From: Melioribacter roseus
GTDB taxonomy: Bacteria > Bacteroidota > Ignavibacteria > Ignavibacteriales > Melioribacteraceae
Reading direction: 5' to 3'
Length of the DNA stretch: 64,000 bases
Assembly: GCA_020726285.1 (NCBI GenBank)
Contig: DYSW01000001.1
Coordinates: forward strand, 148,975-212,974
Made by a program: the position numbers and the translations under genes. The notes beneath the pieces are model-generated. The model was given only the letters and a program-made list of their open reading frames with translations, made no database searches and was not told where the DNA came from. Below are positions 18,010 to 26,782 of this stretch, one piece after another; within the stretch, counting starts at the first letter, position 1, and each line of letters begins with the position of its first letter.

Positions 18010-19506
18010 TTGTTGAGGTTTATTATCGTACAGAATAAAGAGATAAATGTTGTAGAAAAAGTTGTTTCGCTAGCAAAACGACGAGGATTTGTTTTTCAAT
18101 CAAGCGAAATTTATGGCGGTTTGAACGGTTGCTGGGATTACGGTCCGCTTGGAGTTGAATTATTGAAAAATATTAAAGAAGAATGGTGGCGATTTATGAC
18201 TTACCGCGACGATGTTGAAGGTTTGGATGCTTCCATTTTAATGCACCCAAAAGTTTGGCAAGCTTCGGGACATGTTGATAATTTTAGCGATCCAATGATT
18301 GATTGTAAGCAATGTAAATCCCGTTACAGATTAGACACACTTTCAGAACAAATAAATGATAAGAAAAAGGAAAAGTATTTTCAGGAAATGAAAGAAAATT
18401 TGAATCCAGATAATTTGGCAAAATTGTTGCAATTGGAAGCAAATTCTGAAAATTTAGATAAACTTTACGAAGCAATTTTTGAAAATAAAGAACTAAGTGA
18501 ATCAATTTTAGGCTTCTTGAATTGCCCAAATTGTGGAACAAAAGGGAATTTTACTGAACCGCGCAGTTTCAATTTGATGTTCAAGACATTTGTTGGTCCA
18601 TTGGAAAGTTCAGAAAATATAGTTTATTTACGTCCAGAAACCGCACAAGGAATTTTTGTAAATTTTCTTAACGTTCAAAATGCAAGTCGACAAAAATTAC
18701 CATTTGGAATTGCACAAATCGGGAAAGCATTCCGAAATGAAATAAATACAAAAAATTTTCTCTTCAGAACGCGTGAATTTGAACAAATGGAAATGCAATA
18801 TTTCGTGAAACCAGAAGATGACAAAAAACATTACGATTATTGGAAATCAAAACGGTTAGAATGGTACACAAATTTGGGAATAAGCTCAGAAAAGCTAAGA
18901 TATCACGATCATCCAGCCGATAAATTAGCACATTACGCAAAAGAAGCCACAGATATTGAATATTTATTCCCATTTGGTTGGGGCGAAGTAGAAGGAATAC
19001 ATAACAGAACAAACTTCGATTTATCCCGCCACGAGGAATATTCGGGAAAATCACAAAAATATTTCGATGAAGAAACGAAAGAAAAATTCATCCCATTTAT
19101 TATTGAAACATCGGCAGGCGCAAGCCGCGGATTTATGATGTTTCTGGTTGATGCCTACGATGAAGAAGTAGTTGAAGGAGAAACAAGAGTTGTGTTACGA
19201 TTCCATCCACGAATTGCACCAATTAAAGCTGCAATTTTTCCTTTAGTTAAAAAAGATGGAATGCCAGAAATTGCAAGAGAAATTGAATCGGAATTACGTC
19301 CATTTTTACGTGTATTTTATGATGATAAAGGTGCAGTAGGAAGAAGATACCGCCGACAAGATGAAGCTGGTACGCCATTCTGTATAACGATTGATACTCA
19401 AACTCTTGAAGATGGAACAGTAACTTTACGAGAAAGAGATAGTATGCAACAAGTTAGAGTGCAGAAAGAAAACATCCTAACAGAACTATTAAAACGATTA
19501 AAATAA
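18010..19506 (+). CDS. glyS: Glycyl-tRNA synthetase, dimeric type
   Basis: A class II synthetase charging tRNA-Gly; at about 498 residues it is the alpha2 type. Seen: KRRGFVFQSSEIYGGLNGCWDYGP at the N-terminus, in two pieces of the catalytic core; a zinc-ribbon-like insert with CKQC and CPNCG; class II blocks FRNEINTKNFLFRTREFEQ and ETSAGASRGFMMF; and an anticodon-binding C-terminus (RYRRQDEAGTPFC). No in-frame ATG exists upstream of the conserved region: the frame is open from 17986, and TTG at 18010 or 18013 is the best start, with no clear SD. This is unusual for an essential gene and coincides with the M48 deletion junction just upstream. Confidence 0.93.
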   Translation: MLRFIIVQNKEINVVEKVVSLAKRRGFVFQSSEIYGGLNGCWDYGPLGVELLKNIKEEWWRFMTYRDDVEGLDASILMHPKVWQASGHVDNFSDPMIDCKQCKSRYRLDTLSEQINDKKKEKYFQEMKENLNPDNLAKLLQLEANSENLDKLYEAIFENKELSESILGFLNCPNCGTKGNFTEPRSFNLMFKTFVGPLESSENIVYLRPETAQGIFVNFLNVQNASRQKLPFGIAQIGKAFRNEINTKNFLFRTREFEQMEMQYFVKPEDDKKHYDYWKSKRLEWYTNLGISSEKLRYHDHPADKLAHYAKEATDIEYLFPFGWGEVEGIHNRTNFDLSRHEEYSGKSQKYFDEETKEKFIPFIIETSAGASRGFMMFLVDAYDEEVVEGETRVVLRFHPRIAPIKAAIFPLVKKDGMPEIAREIESELRPFLRVFYDDKGAVGRRYRRQDEAGTPFCITIDTQTLEDGTVTLRERDSMQQVRVQKENILTELLKRLK

Positions 19507-19519
19507 TACCAAATATCTA

Positions 19520-19542
19520 AAAAAAGATAAAAAATCTTTTTT
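19520..19542 (+). terminator. Possible intrinsic terminator after glyS
   Basis: A nine-pair inverted repeat AAAAAAGAT/ATCTTTTTT (19520-19528 with 19534-19542) with a 5-base A loop, 14 bases after the glyS stop. The stem is almost all A-U, so the hairpin is weak, but its 3' arm supplies a U-tract. Confidence 0.45.
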
Positions 19543-19571
19543 CTTGTAAGTAATTTACTATTTTAAGTAGT

Positions 19572-19579
19572 TATTTTTG
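19572..19579 (+). promoter_or_regulatory. Possible -7 element of the cyd operon
   Basis: TATTTTTG matches TAnnTTTG, 54 bases before the cydA start. The nearest upstream TTG (19544-19546) is 25 bases away, slightly too far, so the -33 element is unclear. A lone TTGAT half-site overlaps at 19577-19581. Confidence 0.3.
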
Positions 19580-19633
19580 ATTGGCAAGTTTTATTTTCAG
19601 AACAACTAATTAATAAAAACCGTAGGAGGTTAA

Positions 19634-21007
19634 ATGGATGTACTCGTATTATCGCAATGGCAATTTGCGATCACTACCGTTTACCATTTCTTTTTTGTTC
19701 CCCTTACTCTTGGATTAACTATTGGTCTTGCAATAATGCAAACAATTTATGTTACAAGTGGTGATGAGGATTACAAAAAAATGGCGAAATATTGGGGGAA
19801 TCTATTCCTAATTAACTTTGCAATGGGTGTTGCAACAGGTATCGTACAAGAATTTCAGTTCGGTATGAACTGGTCAGAATATTCCCGCTTTATGGGCGAT
19901 ATATTCGGAGCCCCACTTGCAATTGAAGCTTTACTCGCATTCTATATGGAATCAACTTTCATTGGATTGTGGATATTTGGATGGAAGAGGTTTTCACCAA
20001 AAGTTCATCTTGCAACAATTTGGCTTGTAGCAATCGGCTCAAATTTATCTGCAATTTGGATTTTAGCCGCAAATTCGTTTATGCAAGAACCAGTTGGATA
20101 TGTAATCAATTCAACAGCAAACCGTGCCGAAATGGTGGACTTTTTCGCATTAATTGGAAATCCACATTTATGGTTACAATTCCCACATGTTTTCTTCTCT
20201 GGAATAACACAAGCAGGATTTTTTATTATGGGAATAAGTGCTTGGCATTTTATGAAGAAAACAAAAAATATCGGTCCATTCAAAAAATCTTTCCGTTTTG
20301 GCGCTATTTACGGTTTAGTTGGAGTTGTGATGGTTATGCTTATTGGTCACGTACAAGCACAACATTTAGGACAAACTCAACCTATGAAATTAGCAGCAGG
20401 CGAAGCATTGTGGGAGACAGAAAACCCAGCTTCATTCTCAGTTTTTTCAATAATTGATCAAGCATCACAAACTAATTCCGCAGAAATAAAAATTCCTGGA
20501 TTTTTAAGCTTCTTGGCTTACAATTCATTTGAAGGAGAAGTAAAAGGAATTAAAGCACTTCAAACAGAGTATGAAACGAAATATGGTCCCGGTAATTACA
20601 TTCCAAACGTAACAGTTTCATATTGGATGTTTAGAATAATGGTAATTGTTGGTGGATTAATGTCTCTTTTGGCTCTTGTTGGATTTATTAAATCTAGAAA
20701 ATCGGAGATGGTTTGTAAGCCAATGGGCTTGAAAATATTCTTCTATTCGCTTTTCTTACCATACATTGCAATTGCTACTGGTTGGATTTATACAGAAATG
20801 GGACGCCAGCCTTGGCTCGTTTTCGGTTTATTCAAAACTGAAGATGGTGTTTCGAAAGCAGTTGATTCTTTTGAAGCCACATTTTCATTAATTGGATATA
20901 CATTAATTTATGCAGTATTAATTGTATTCGCTGTTAGATTGTGGAAGAAATACGCCTCAATGGATATGGAAAAAGTTTTTGATCACGAAACAATAAAAGA
21001 AGCATAA
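19634..21007 (+). CDS. cydA: Cytochrome bd quinol oxidase subunit I
   Basis: A 457-residue membrane subunit carrying the haems b558, b595 and d that reduce O2 with quinol electrons at high affinity. Seen: haem-ligand His18 in TTVYHFFFVPLTLG, the acidic helix IEALLAFYMESTFIGLW, WLQFPHVFFSG with a further histidine, GHVQAQH and TEMGRQPW next to the haem-ligand region. The Q-loop is of the short type, which fits the total length. A perfect AGGAGG SD (19624-19629) precedes the ATG. cydB follows after 11 bases. This predicts microaerobic respiration or oxygen scavenging. Confidence 0.97.
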   Translation: MDVLVLSQWQFAITTVYHFFFVPLTLGLTIGLAIMQTIYVTSGDEDYKKMAKYWGNLFLINFAMGVATGIVQEFQFGMNWSEYSRFMGDIFGAPLAIEALLAFYMESTFIGLWIFGWKRFSPKVHLATIWLVAIGSNLSAIWILAANSFMQEPVGYVINSTANRAEMVDFFALIGNPHLWLQFPHVFFSGITQAGFFIMGISAWHFMKKTKNIGPFKKSFRFGAIYGLVGVVMVMLIGHVQAQHLGQTQPMKLAAGEALWETENPASFSVFSIIDQASQTNSAEIKIPGFLSFLAYNSFEGEVKGIKALQTEYETKYGPGNYIPNVTVSYWMFRIMVIVGGLMSLLALVGFIKSRKSEMVCKPMGLKIFFYSLFLPYIAIATGWIYTEMGRQPWLVFGLFKTEDGVSKAVDSFEATFSLIGYTLIYAVLIVFAVRLWKKYASMDMEKVFDHETIKEA

Positions 21008-21018
21008 GGAGGTTAAAT

Positions 21019-22032
21019 ATGGACTTGAATATTGTTTGGTTTATACTTATCACTGTTTTGTTTATTGGATTCTTCTTCTTAGAAGGGTTTGATTACGGTG
21101 TTGGAATTTTACTTCCTTTTATTGCTAAAAAAGATGATGAAAAAAGAGTAATTATCAATTCTATTGGACCTTTTTGGGATGGAAACGAAGTATGGATGAT
21201 TACCGCAGGTGGTGCTATTTTTGCAGCTTTCCCACATTGGTATGCAACTTTATTCAGCGGTTTCTATCTTCCTCTATTTTTGATGCTTTTCGGATTAATT
21301 ATCCGAGCAGTTGCATTTGAATTTAGAAGTAAAGAAGAAAGCTTAGTTTGGAGAAATGGTTGGGATTGGATGATTTTCCTAGGTAGCTTCATTCCCGCAT
21401 TACTTTGGGGAGTTGCAGTTGCAAACTTACTCCGCGGAGTTCCAATCGATGAAACAATGACTTACACAGGAGGATTTTTCAATTTATTAAATCCTTATGG
21501 ATTAGTTGGTGGAATTACTTTTGTAGTATTGTTTATGTATCACGGCTCAATTTTTCTAACTCTTAAAGTTGGCGGTGAAATGTTGAACTCAGTTAAAGCT
21601 GTTGCGAACAAATTATATTTACCTGCAGTTGTTGTTGCAGTTGTATTTGTTCTTTATACTTTCTTTGAAGTTCAAGCTTTTCAAGCTAAAGGTTTAGCAA
21701 TGTTAGCTCTTCCAGGTATTGCAGCAGTTGCTCTTTTACTTTCTGGCTTATTCTTAAAACAAGAAAAAGCTGGTTTAAGTTTTATTATGACTGCTCTTAC
21801 AATCGTTTTTGTAACAATTACTGCTTTTGTTACTTTATTCCCAAATGTTATGATTTCTTCAACAGATCCAGCAAATAATCTAACAATTTATAATGCTTCG
21901 GCTTCTCCATATACGCTTGAAGTAATGACAATTGTTGCTTTTATTCTGGTTCCATTTGTTTTAGTTTATCAAGCTTGGTCGTATATTGTTTTCAAAAAAC
22001 GTGTTACAAAAGATTCAGAATTAGAATATTAA
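21019..22032 (+). CDS. cydB: Cytochrome bd quinol oxidase subunit II
   Basis: A 337-residue integral membrane partner of CydA. The family blocks FFLEGFDYGVGILLPF and IGPFWDGNEVWMITAGGA are at the N-terminus; about eight transmembrane segments follow, as expected. Its SD (AGGAGG, 21007-21012) is identical in sequence and spacing context to that of cydA and overlaps the cydA stop codon, favouring coupled, equimolar synthesis. No small cydX-like reading frame was found before the terminator that follows. Confidence 0.96.
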   Translation: MDLNIVWFILITVLFIGFFFLEGFDYGVGILLPFIAKKDDEKRVIINSIGPFWDGNEVWMITAGGAIFAAFPHWYATLFSGFYLPLFLMLFGLIIRAVAFEFRSKEESLVWRNGWDWMIFLGSFIPALLWGVAVANLLRGVPIDETMTYTGGFFNLLNPYGLVGGITFVVLFMYHGSIFLTLKVGGEMLNSVKAVANKLYLPAVVVAVVFVLYTFFEVQAFQAKGLAMLALPGIAAVALLLSGLFLKQEKAGLSFIMTALTIVFVTITAFVTLFPNVMISSTDPANNLTIYNASASPYTLEVMTIVAFILVPFVLVYQAWSYIVFKKRVTKDSELEY

Positions 22033-22053
22033 TCAAATAGTTAATCTGTTTTT

Positions 22054-22096
22054 ATCCCAAATGTTCCTAAAAAAGACATTTGGGATTTTTATTTTA
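22054..22096 (+). terminator. Intrinsic terminator between cydB and cydD
   Basis: An 11-bp perfect stem (22054-22064 with 22076-22086), 11-base loop and a T-rich tail (TTTTATTTT). It lies 22 bases after cydB and 33 bases before cydD, so oxidase and exporter genes are probably not expressed at the same level. Confidence 0.8.
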
Positions 22097-22128
22097 GACC
22101 ATTACTTTGTACAATAAAAATCTGACTT

Positions 22129-23853
22129 ATGAACTTCGACAAAAAGTTACTTTCTATACTTAAAAAAGCTAAAATTCCGTTTATTTTAACTATTAGTTTA
22201 GGCATCTTGATTTCACTTACCACAATTTTATCAACCAAATTGCTTGCAATAATTGTCAATAGTGTATTTCTCGAAAAGAAAATACTTCAGCAAGTTCTAA
22301 AACTGATTTTACTTTTTGCAATAGTAGCTTCAGTAAAAAGTATTTTGATGTGGCTGAAAACTTATTTTTCGTTCAAAATCTCTGAAAATATTAAAAATCA
22401 TTTTCGCGAAACATTATCTTCAACTCTTTTTGACAAAGGTCCGTCAAATCTATCAAATGAAAAAAGCGGGGAAATTAGTAATATTCTTACTGAAGGAATC
22501 AACAAACTTGAAGCATATTTTAGCAGCTATCTACCACAAGTATTCCTTTCTACATTAATTCCAATTTTAATAATCGCATTCGTTTTTCCCATTGATTGGA
22601 TTTCTGGATTGGTGCTTTTTGCAACTGCTCCGTTAATTCCATTGTTTATGATTTTAATTGGAAAACGAGCTGAAAATTTGAGCAAACGTCAGTGGAAAAC
22701 ATTAAATTTTTTAAGTTCACATTTTTTTGATGTAATGCAAGGTTTAACAACTCTAAAATTGTACGGAAAAAGTAAATTTCAGACAAAAAAAATAAGTGAA
22801 ATTAGCGAAGAATTTCGGCAAACAACAATTGGCGTTCTAAAAGTTGCTTTCCTTTCAGCTTTGGCATTGGAATTACTTTCCACGATTAGCATTGCAATTG
22901 TTGCTGTTGAAATTGGAATTCGCTTAATTTTTGATAAAATGGATTTTGTTGATGGATTTTTTGTTCTGCTTATTGCTCCAGAATTTTATCTTCCACTTCG
23001 CCAACTTGGCTCAAGTTTTCATGCTGGAATTGATGGAGTAACAGCTTCAAAATCAATTTTTGCTATGTTTGATGAGAATCCAAAAAATGTTAACGAAAAA
23101 ATTATTTGTAATTGGGATGACGATTTTACAATAGAGATGAGAAATCTGAACTTTAGTTACGATGGAAAAACAAATGTAATCGATAACTTGAATATCAAAA
23201 TTAATTCCGGAAGTAAAATTGCAATTGTTGGAGAAAGTGGTGCAGGAAAATCAACTTTCTTTAATCTTTTGCTGAAATTTATTTATCCAAATTCAGGCGA
23301 AATATTCTTCAACAACCAAAAAATTTCAGATTTTACAAAGCAGAGTTGGTATTCTGGAATTACTTACATTTCGCAAAAACCTTATCTTTTTTATCGAACA
23401 ATAGAAGAAAATCTTAAAATATCTAACGAAAATGCAACTGAACAAGAAATTTGGGAAGCAATTGAATTTGCTAATCTTACTGAGTTTGTGAATTCTCTTC
23501 CAAACGGAATGAATACAATTATTGGTGAAAAAGGGATAAATTTAAGTAGCGGGCAAATTCAGAGAATTGCAATTGCTCGGGCTTTTCTAAAAAAATCTCG
23601 ATTAATTTTACTTGACGAACCAACTGCAAATCTTGATGCTGAAATTGAAGATGAATTGCAAAATAAAATAAATAAATTATCTGAAAACAAAACCGTAGTT
23701 ACAATTGCACACAGATTAAATACAGTAATTTTAGCCGATTTTATCTTCGTTTTTGAGAAAGGGAATATTGTGGAAACGGGAACACATCACTTCCTTTTGC
23801 AACAAAAAGGGAAGTATTTTGAATTTTTCAGCAATTACAGAGGCAAATTATGA
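22129..23853 (+). CDS. cydD: ABC exporter subunit CydD
   Basis: A 574-residue half-transporter: six transmembrane helices (about 15-300), then an ATPase domain with Walker A GESGAGKST, signature LSSGQIQRIAIARA and Walker B LILLDEPTANLD. CydDC exports cysteine and glutathione (and has been linked to haem) and is needed for assembly of cytochrome bd. The placement straight after cydAB and a four-base overlap (ATGA) with the next half-transporter support this over a generic lipid or drug exporter. The signature serine-serine-glycine form is slightly degenerate, which is common in one half of heterodimers. Confidence 0.92.
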   Translation: MNFDKKLLSILKKAKIPFILTISLGILISLTTILSTKLLAIIVNSVFLEKKILQQVLKLILLFAIVASVKSILMWLKTYFSFKISENIKNHFRETLSSTLFDKGPSNLSNEKSGEISNILTEGINKLEAYFSSYLPQVFLSTLIPILIIAFVFPIDWISGLVLFATAPLIPLFMILIGKRAENLSKRQWKTLNFLSSHFFDVMQGLTTLKLYGKSKFQTKKISEISEEFRQTTIGVLKVAFLSALALELLSTISIAIVAVEIGIRLIFDKMDFVDGFFVLLIAPEFYLPLRQLGSSFHAGIDGVTASKSIFAMFDENPKNVNEKIICNWDDDFTIEMRNLNFSYDGKTNVIDNLNIKINSGSKIAIVGESGAGKSTFFNLLLKFIYPNSGEIFFNNQKISDFTKQSWYSGITYISQKPYLFYRTIEENLKISNENATEQEIWEAIEFANLTEFVNSLPNGMNTIIGEKGINLSSGQIQRIAIARAFLKKSRLILLDEPTANLDAEIEDELQNKINKLSENKTVVTIAHRLNTVILADFIFVFEKGNIVETGTHHFLLQQKGKYFEFFSNYRGKL

Positions 23854-25577
23854 AAGAATTCATACGATTGTTAAAAGTTGCTGAAAAGTTCAAATGGATT
23901 ATGGCTTTTACAACTTTAATTGGATTTTTGACAATAGGAAGTAGCATCGGTTTGTTGATGGTTAGTGCTTGGCTTATTTCGAAAGCAGCGATACATACAC
24001 CGCTTGCTTTCTTGCAAGTTTCGGTTGTCGGAGTTCGTTTTTTTGGAATATCACGTGGAGTTTTAAGATATTCCGAGCGATTACTTTCGCACAATACAAC
24101 TTTCAAATTACTTGCTAAATTCCGAGTTTGGTTTTATGAAGCAATTGAACCGCTTGCACCTGCGGGTTTGGCAAAATTTCGAAGTGGCGATTTGCTTGCA
24201 CGAATTGTTGCGGATGTAGAAAATCTTGAGCACATTTATATTCGAATAATTTATCCACCAATTGTTGCGGTTGGAATTATCTTAATGATGTATTTTATTT
24301 TTGGATTTTTCAGTCCAATAATTTCTGTAATAATTGTAATAACTTTGCTTTTAGCTGGAATATTTGTCCCGAATTTTACGAAAAGAATCGGAAGAAATCT
24401 CGGAAAACAATTGGTTGAAACACGCACGAAGTTAAATATTTTATCAATTGATTTAACACAAGGTTTAACAGAATTGATAGTTTTTAACGAAAGAGAAAAA
24501 TTTGAAAAGGAATACAAAAAAACAAGTAGAAGATTAAATTACTTGCAATTCAAAATGTTTTTTATTGATGGTTTGAATGAATCACTAATTACTTTGGTAA
24601 TGAATATAAGTTTATTATTTACAATGATTTACGCAATTCCAGAAGTTGCAATTGGGAATTTAACGGGCATCAATTTGGCAGTATTAATTGTAGGAACGAT
24701 GTCGGCATTCGAAGCAGTTTTGCCCATTCCAACAATGATTCATCATCTTGAAACGAGTATTTCTTCAGGGAGAAGAATTTTTGAAATAATTGATGAAAAA
24801 TCAACAATTGATGAAACAGAAAGTAAAAAAAATAATATTTCATATTTTTCAATCAAATTTGATAATGTGAATTTCGGCTACGAACAAAATAAAATTGTTC
24901 TAAAAAATGCCAATTTTGAGATAAAAAGCAATGAAAAAATTGTAATTGTTGGTCAAAGTGGTTCGGGAAAATCTACGATTATTAATCTATTATTTCGCTT
25001 TTGGGATGTTAATTCTGGGAAAATATTAATTGGCAGTGAAAATGTGAAATCGCTAAATCTTGATTATCTGAGAAGTAAAATGGCTTTAGTTTCGCAAAAT
25101 TCACACTTTTTTAATGGAACAATTCTTCAAAATCTACAACTTGCTAAAGAAAATTTAACTGAAGAAGAAATTCAGTCAGTTCTTGAAAAAGTAAAAATGA
25201 GCGATAAAATAAACACACTTCCCGAAAAAATAAATACTTGGGTTGGTGAAAATGGAATAAAATTAAGTGGTGGCGAAAAGCAACGTCTGGCAATTGCAAG
25301 AATGTTATTAAAAGATGCTGAAATTCTTGTTTTTGATGAACCGACCGCAAATCTTGATTCACTAAACGAAAAATCCATTTTCGAAATGATTTTTGAAGTC
25401 TCAGCAAATAAAACATTAGTATTTATTACGCATAGATTACTGAATCTTGAAAAATTCGACAAAATTCTTGTTATGAAAGATGGTGAAATAATTGGCGATG
25501 GAAATCCAACTGAAATTATTAAAACAAACTCGCATTTAATAAAACTGCTTGAGTCACAAAATCAACAGATTTTGTGA
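23850..25577 (+). CDS. cydC: ABC exporter subunit CydC
   Basis: A 575-residue half-transporter forming a heterodimer with CydD. The N-terminal membrane domain contains GISRGVLRYSERLLSHN, typical of CydC. The ATPase domain has Walker A GQSGSGKST, signature LSGGEKQRLAIARM and Walker B ILVFDEPTANLD, all canonical. Its start overlaps the cydD stop by four bases. It ends 53 bases before the convergent alr gene; no terminator hairpin was seen in that gap. Confidence 0.92.
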   Translation: MKEFIRLLKVAEKFKWIMAFTTLIGFLTIGSSIGLLMVSAWLISKAAIHTPLAFLQVSVVGVRFFGISRGVLRYSERLLSHNTTFKLLAKFRVWFYEAIEPLAPAGLAKFRSGDLLARIVADVENLEHIYIRIIYPPIVAVGIILMMYFIFGFFSPIISVIIVITLLLAGIFVPNFTKRIGRNLGKQLVETRTKLNILSIDLTQGLTELIVFNEREKFEKEYKKTSRRLNYLQFKMFFIDGLNESLITLVMNISLLFTMIYAIPEVAIGNLTGINLAVLIVGTMSAFEAVLPIPTMIHHLETSISSGRRIFEIIDEKSTIDETESKKNNISYFSIKFDNVNFGYEQNKIVLKNANFEIKSNEKIVIVGQSGSGKSTIINLLFRFWDVNSGKILIGSENVKSLNLDYLRSKMALVSQNSHFFNGTILQNLQLAKENLTEEEIQSVLEKVKMSDKINTLPEKINTWVGENGIKLSGGEKQRLAIARMLLKDAEILVFDEPTANLDSLNEKSIFEMIFEVSANKTLVFITHRLLNLEKFDKILVMKDGEIIGDGNPTEIIKTNSHLIKLLESQNQQIL

Positions 25578-25630
25578 TTTATTCAATTCTTCCATTCTGA
25601 AAATTTATGGGAAAAATCAAAAAAACTTAT

Positions 25631-26779
25631 TCAAGATTTATAAATACGAGGAACTCGGGAATTAATATTAGTTAGAATTTCATAAGGAATTGTATTTGCC
25701 CATTCTGCTAAATTTTCTGCTGTAATTTCTTGATCGCCCATTTTACCAAGCAAAACAACATCATCATTGTTAAAAGAAGAATCCCAATTAATATTTACAA
25801 TTATCTGATCCATCGAAATTGTACCAATAACATCGTATTTATTATTGCGAATTATAACTTTTGCTTTGCCACTCATAGAACGAAAATAGCCATCGCCATA
25901 ACCAACTGGAATTGTAACAGCTCTGATGTCATTTTCACCAACCCAATTTCCACCGTAACCAACGGGATGATTTGATTTAATTACTTTGAAATAAACAACT
26001 CGCGATTTCCATTCCAAAGTTGGAATAACTTTTACAGATTTAATAACTTCATTACTTGGATAAACACCATAAAGCATAATTCCTGGACGAACCATAGAAA
26101 AGTTTGCATTTGGGTATTGTAATATTCCACCAGAATTTGAAATGTGAATTAATGGGAAATTATAACCCATTTTGGTAGAAAAATTTACAATTTGAGAAAA
26201 GCGTTCAATTTGTAAATTTGTATATTCTGAATTATTTGATGAAGAATCAGCAAAATGAGAAAAAAGTCCTTCGATTTCTATATTTTGGAAAGTAAACGCT
26301 TTCGAAATGAAATTTTCAGCGTTATAATAATGAACTCCAAGTCTTTCCATTCCAGTATCAATTTTAAGATGAACTTTTGCAGTTTTGTTCATACTTTTTG
26401 CAATTTCACTAATATGTTTTATCTTTTCGAGAGACGAAGCCGTAATTGTAAGATTATGTTTTAAAAATAATGGGATTTGATCACCTAAAATTCCACCAAG
26501 AATAAGAATTGGCAAAGTTATCCCGCTTTCCCGAAGCAATATTCCTTCTTCAAGAACTGCCACTCCAAGATAATCAGCATTAATTTCTTGCATCAATTTT
26601 GCAACTCTTATCAATCCATGTCCATAAGCATTTGCTTTAAGAATAGGCATAATTTTGCAATTTCCGACATGCTGTTTGATGTTGAGATAGTTGAGTTTTA
26701 ATTGTTCTAAATTAATCTCAACAAAAGTCGGGCGTAAAACATTGTTTGTACTAATAGAAGGCAGATATTCGGGTTTCAT
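25631..26779 (-). CDS. alr: Alanine racemase
   Basis: A 382-residue PLP enzyme making D-alanine for peptidoglycan. The PLP-binding lysine is Lys48 in PILKANAYGHG. The catalytic tyrosine region and substrate loop appear as TIPVGYGDGYFRSMSG and GTISMDQIIVNI; DTGMERLG and RPGIMLYGVYP are further family blocks. The start codon lies three bases after the feoB stop on the same strand, so it is the last gene of the feoAB transcript, an odd partner for iron import. Confidence 0.96.
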   Translation of the reverse strand: MKPEYLPSISTNNVLRPTFVEINLEQLKLNYLNIKQHVGNCKIMPILKANAYGHGLIRVAKLMQEINADYLGVAVLEEGILLRESGITLPILILGGILGDQIPLFLKHNLTITASSLEKIKHISEIAKSMNKTAKVHLKIDTGMERLGVHYYNAENFISKAFTFQNIEIEGLFSHFADSSSNNSEYTNLQIERFSQIVNFSTKMGYNFPLIHISNSGGILQYPNANFSMVRPGIMLYGVYPSNEVIKSVKVIPTLEWKSRVVYFKVIKSNHPVGYGGNWVGENDIRAVTIPVGYGDGYFRSMSGKAKVIIRNNKYDVIGTISMDQIIVNINWDSSFNNDDVVLLGKMGDQEITAENLAEWANTIPYEILTNINSRVPRIYKS

Positions 26780-26782
26780 CTT

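Noticed and set aside
19577-19588. FNR-type site upstream of cydA
   Set aside because: Only one half-site (TTGAT) is present; the expected ATCAA partner is absent.
22033-22128. A cydX-like small gene after cydB
   Set aside because: No start codon with SD and hydrophobic short frame was found; the gap is occupied by a terminator.
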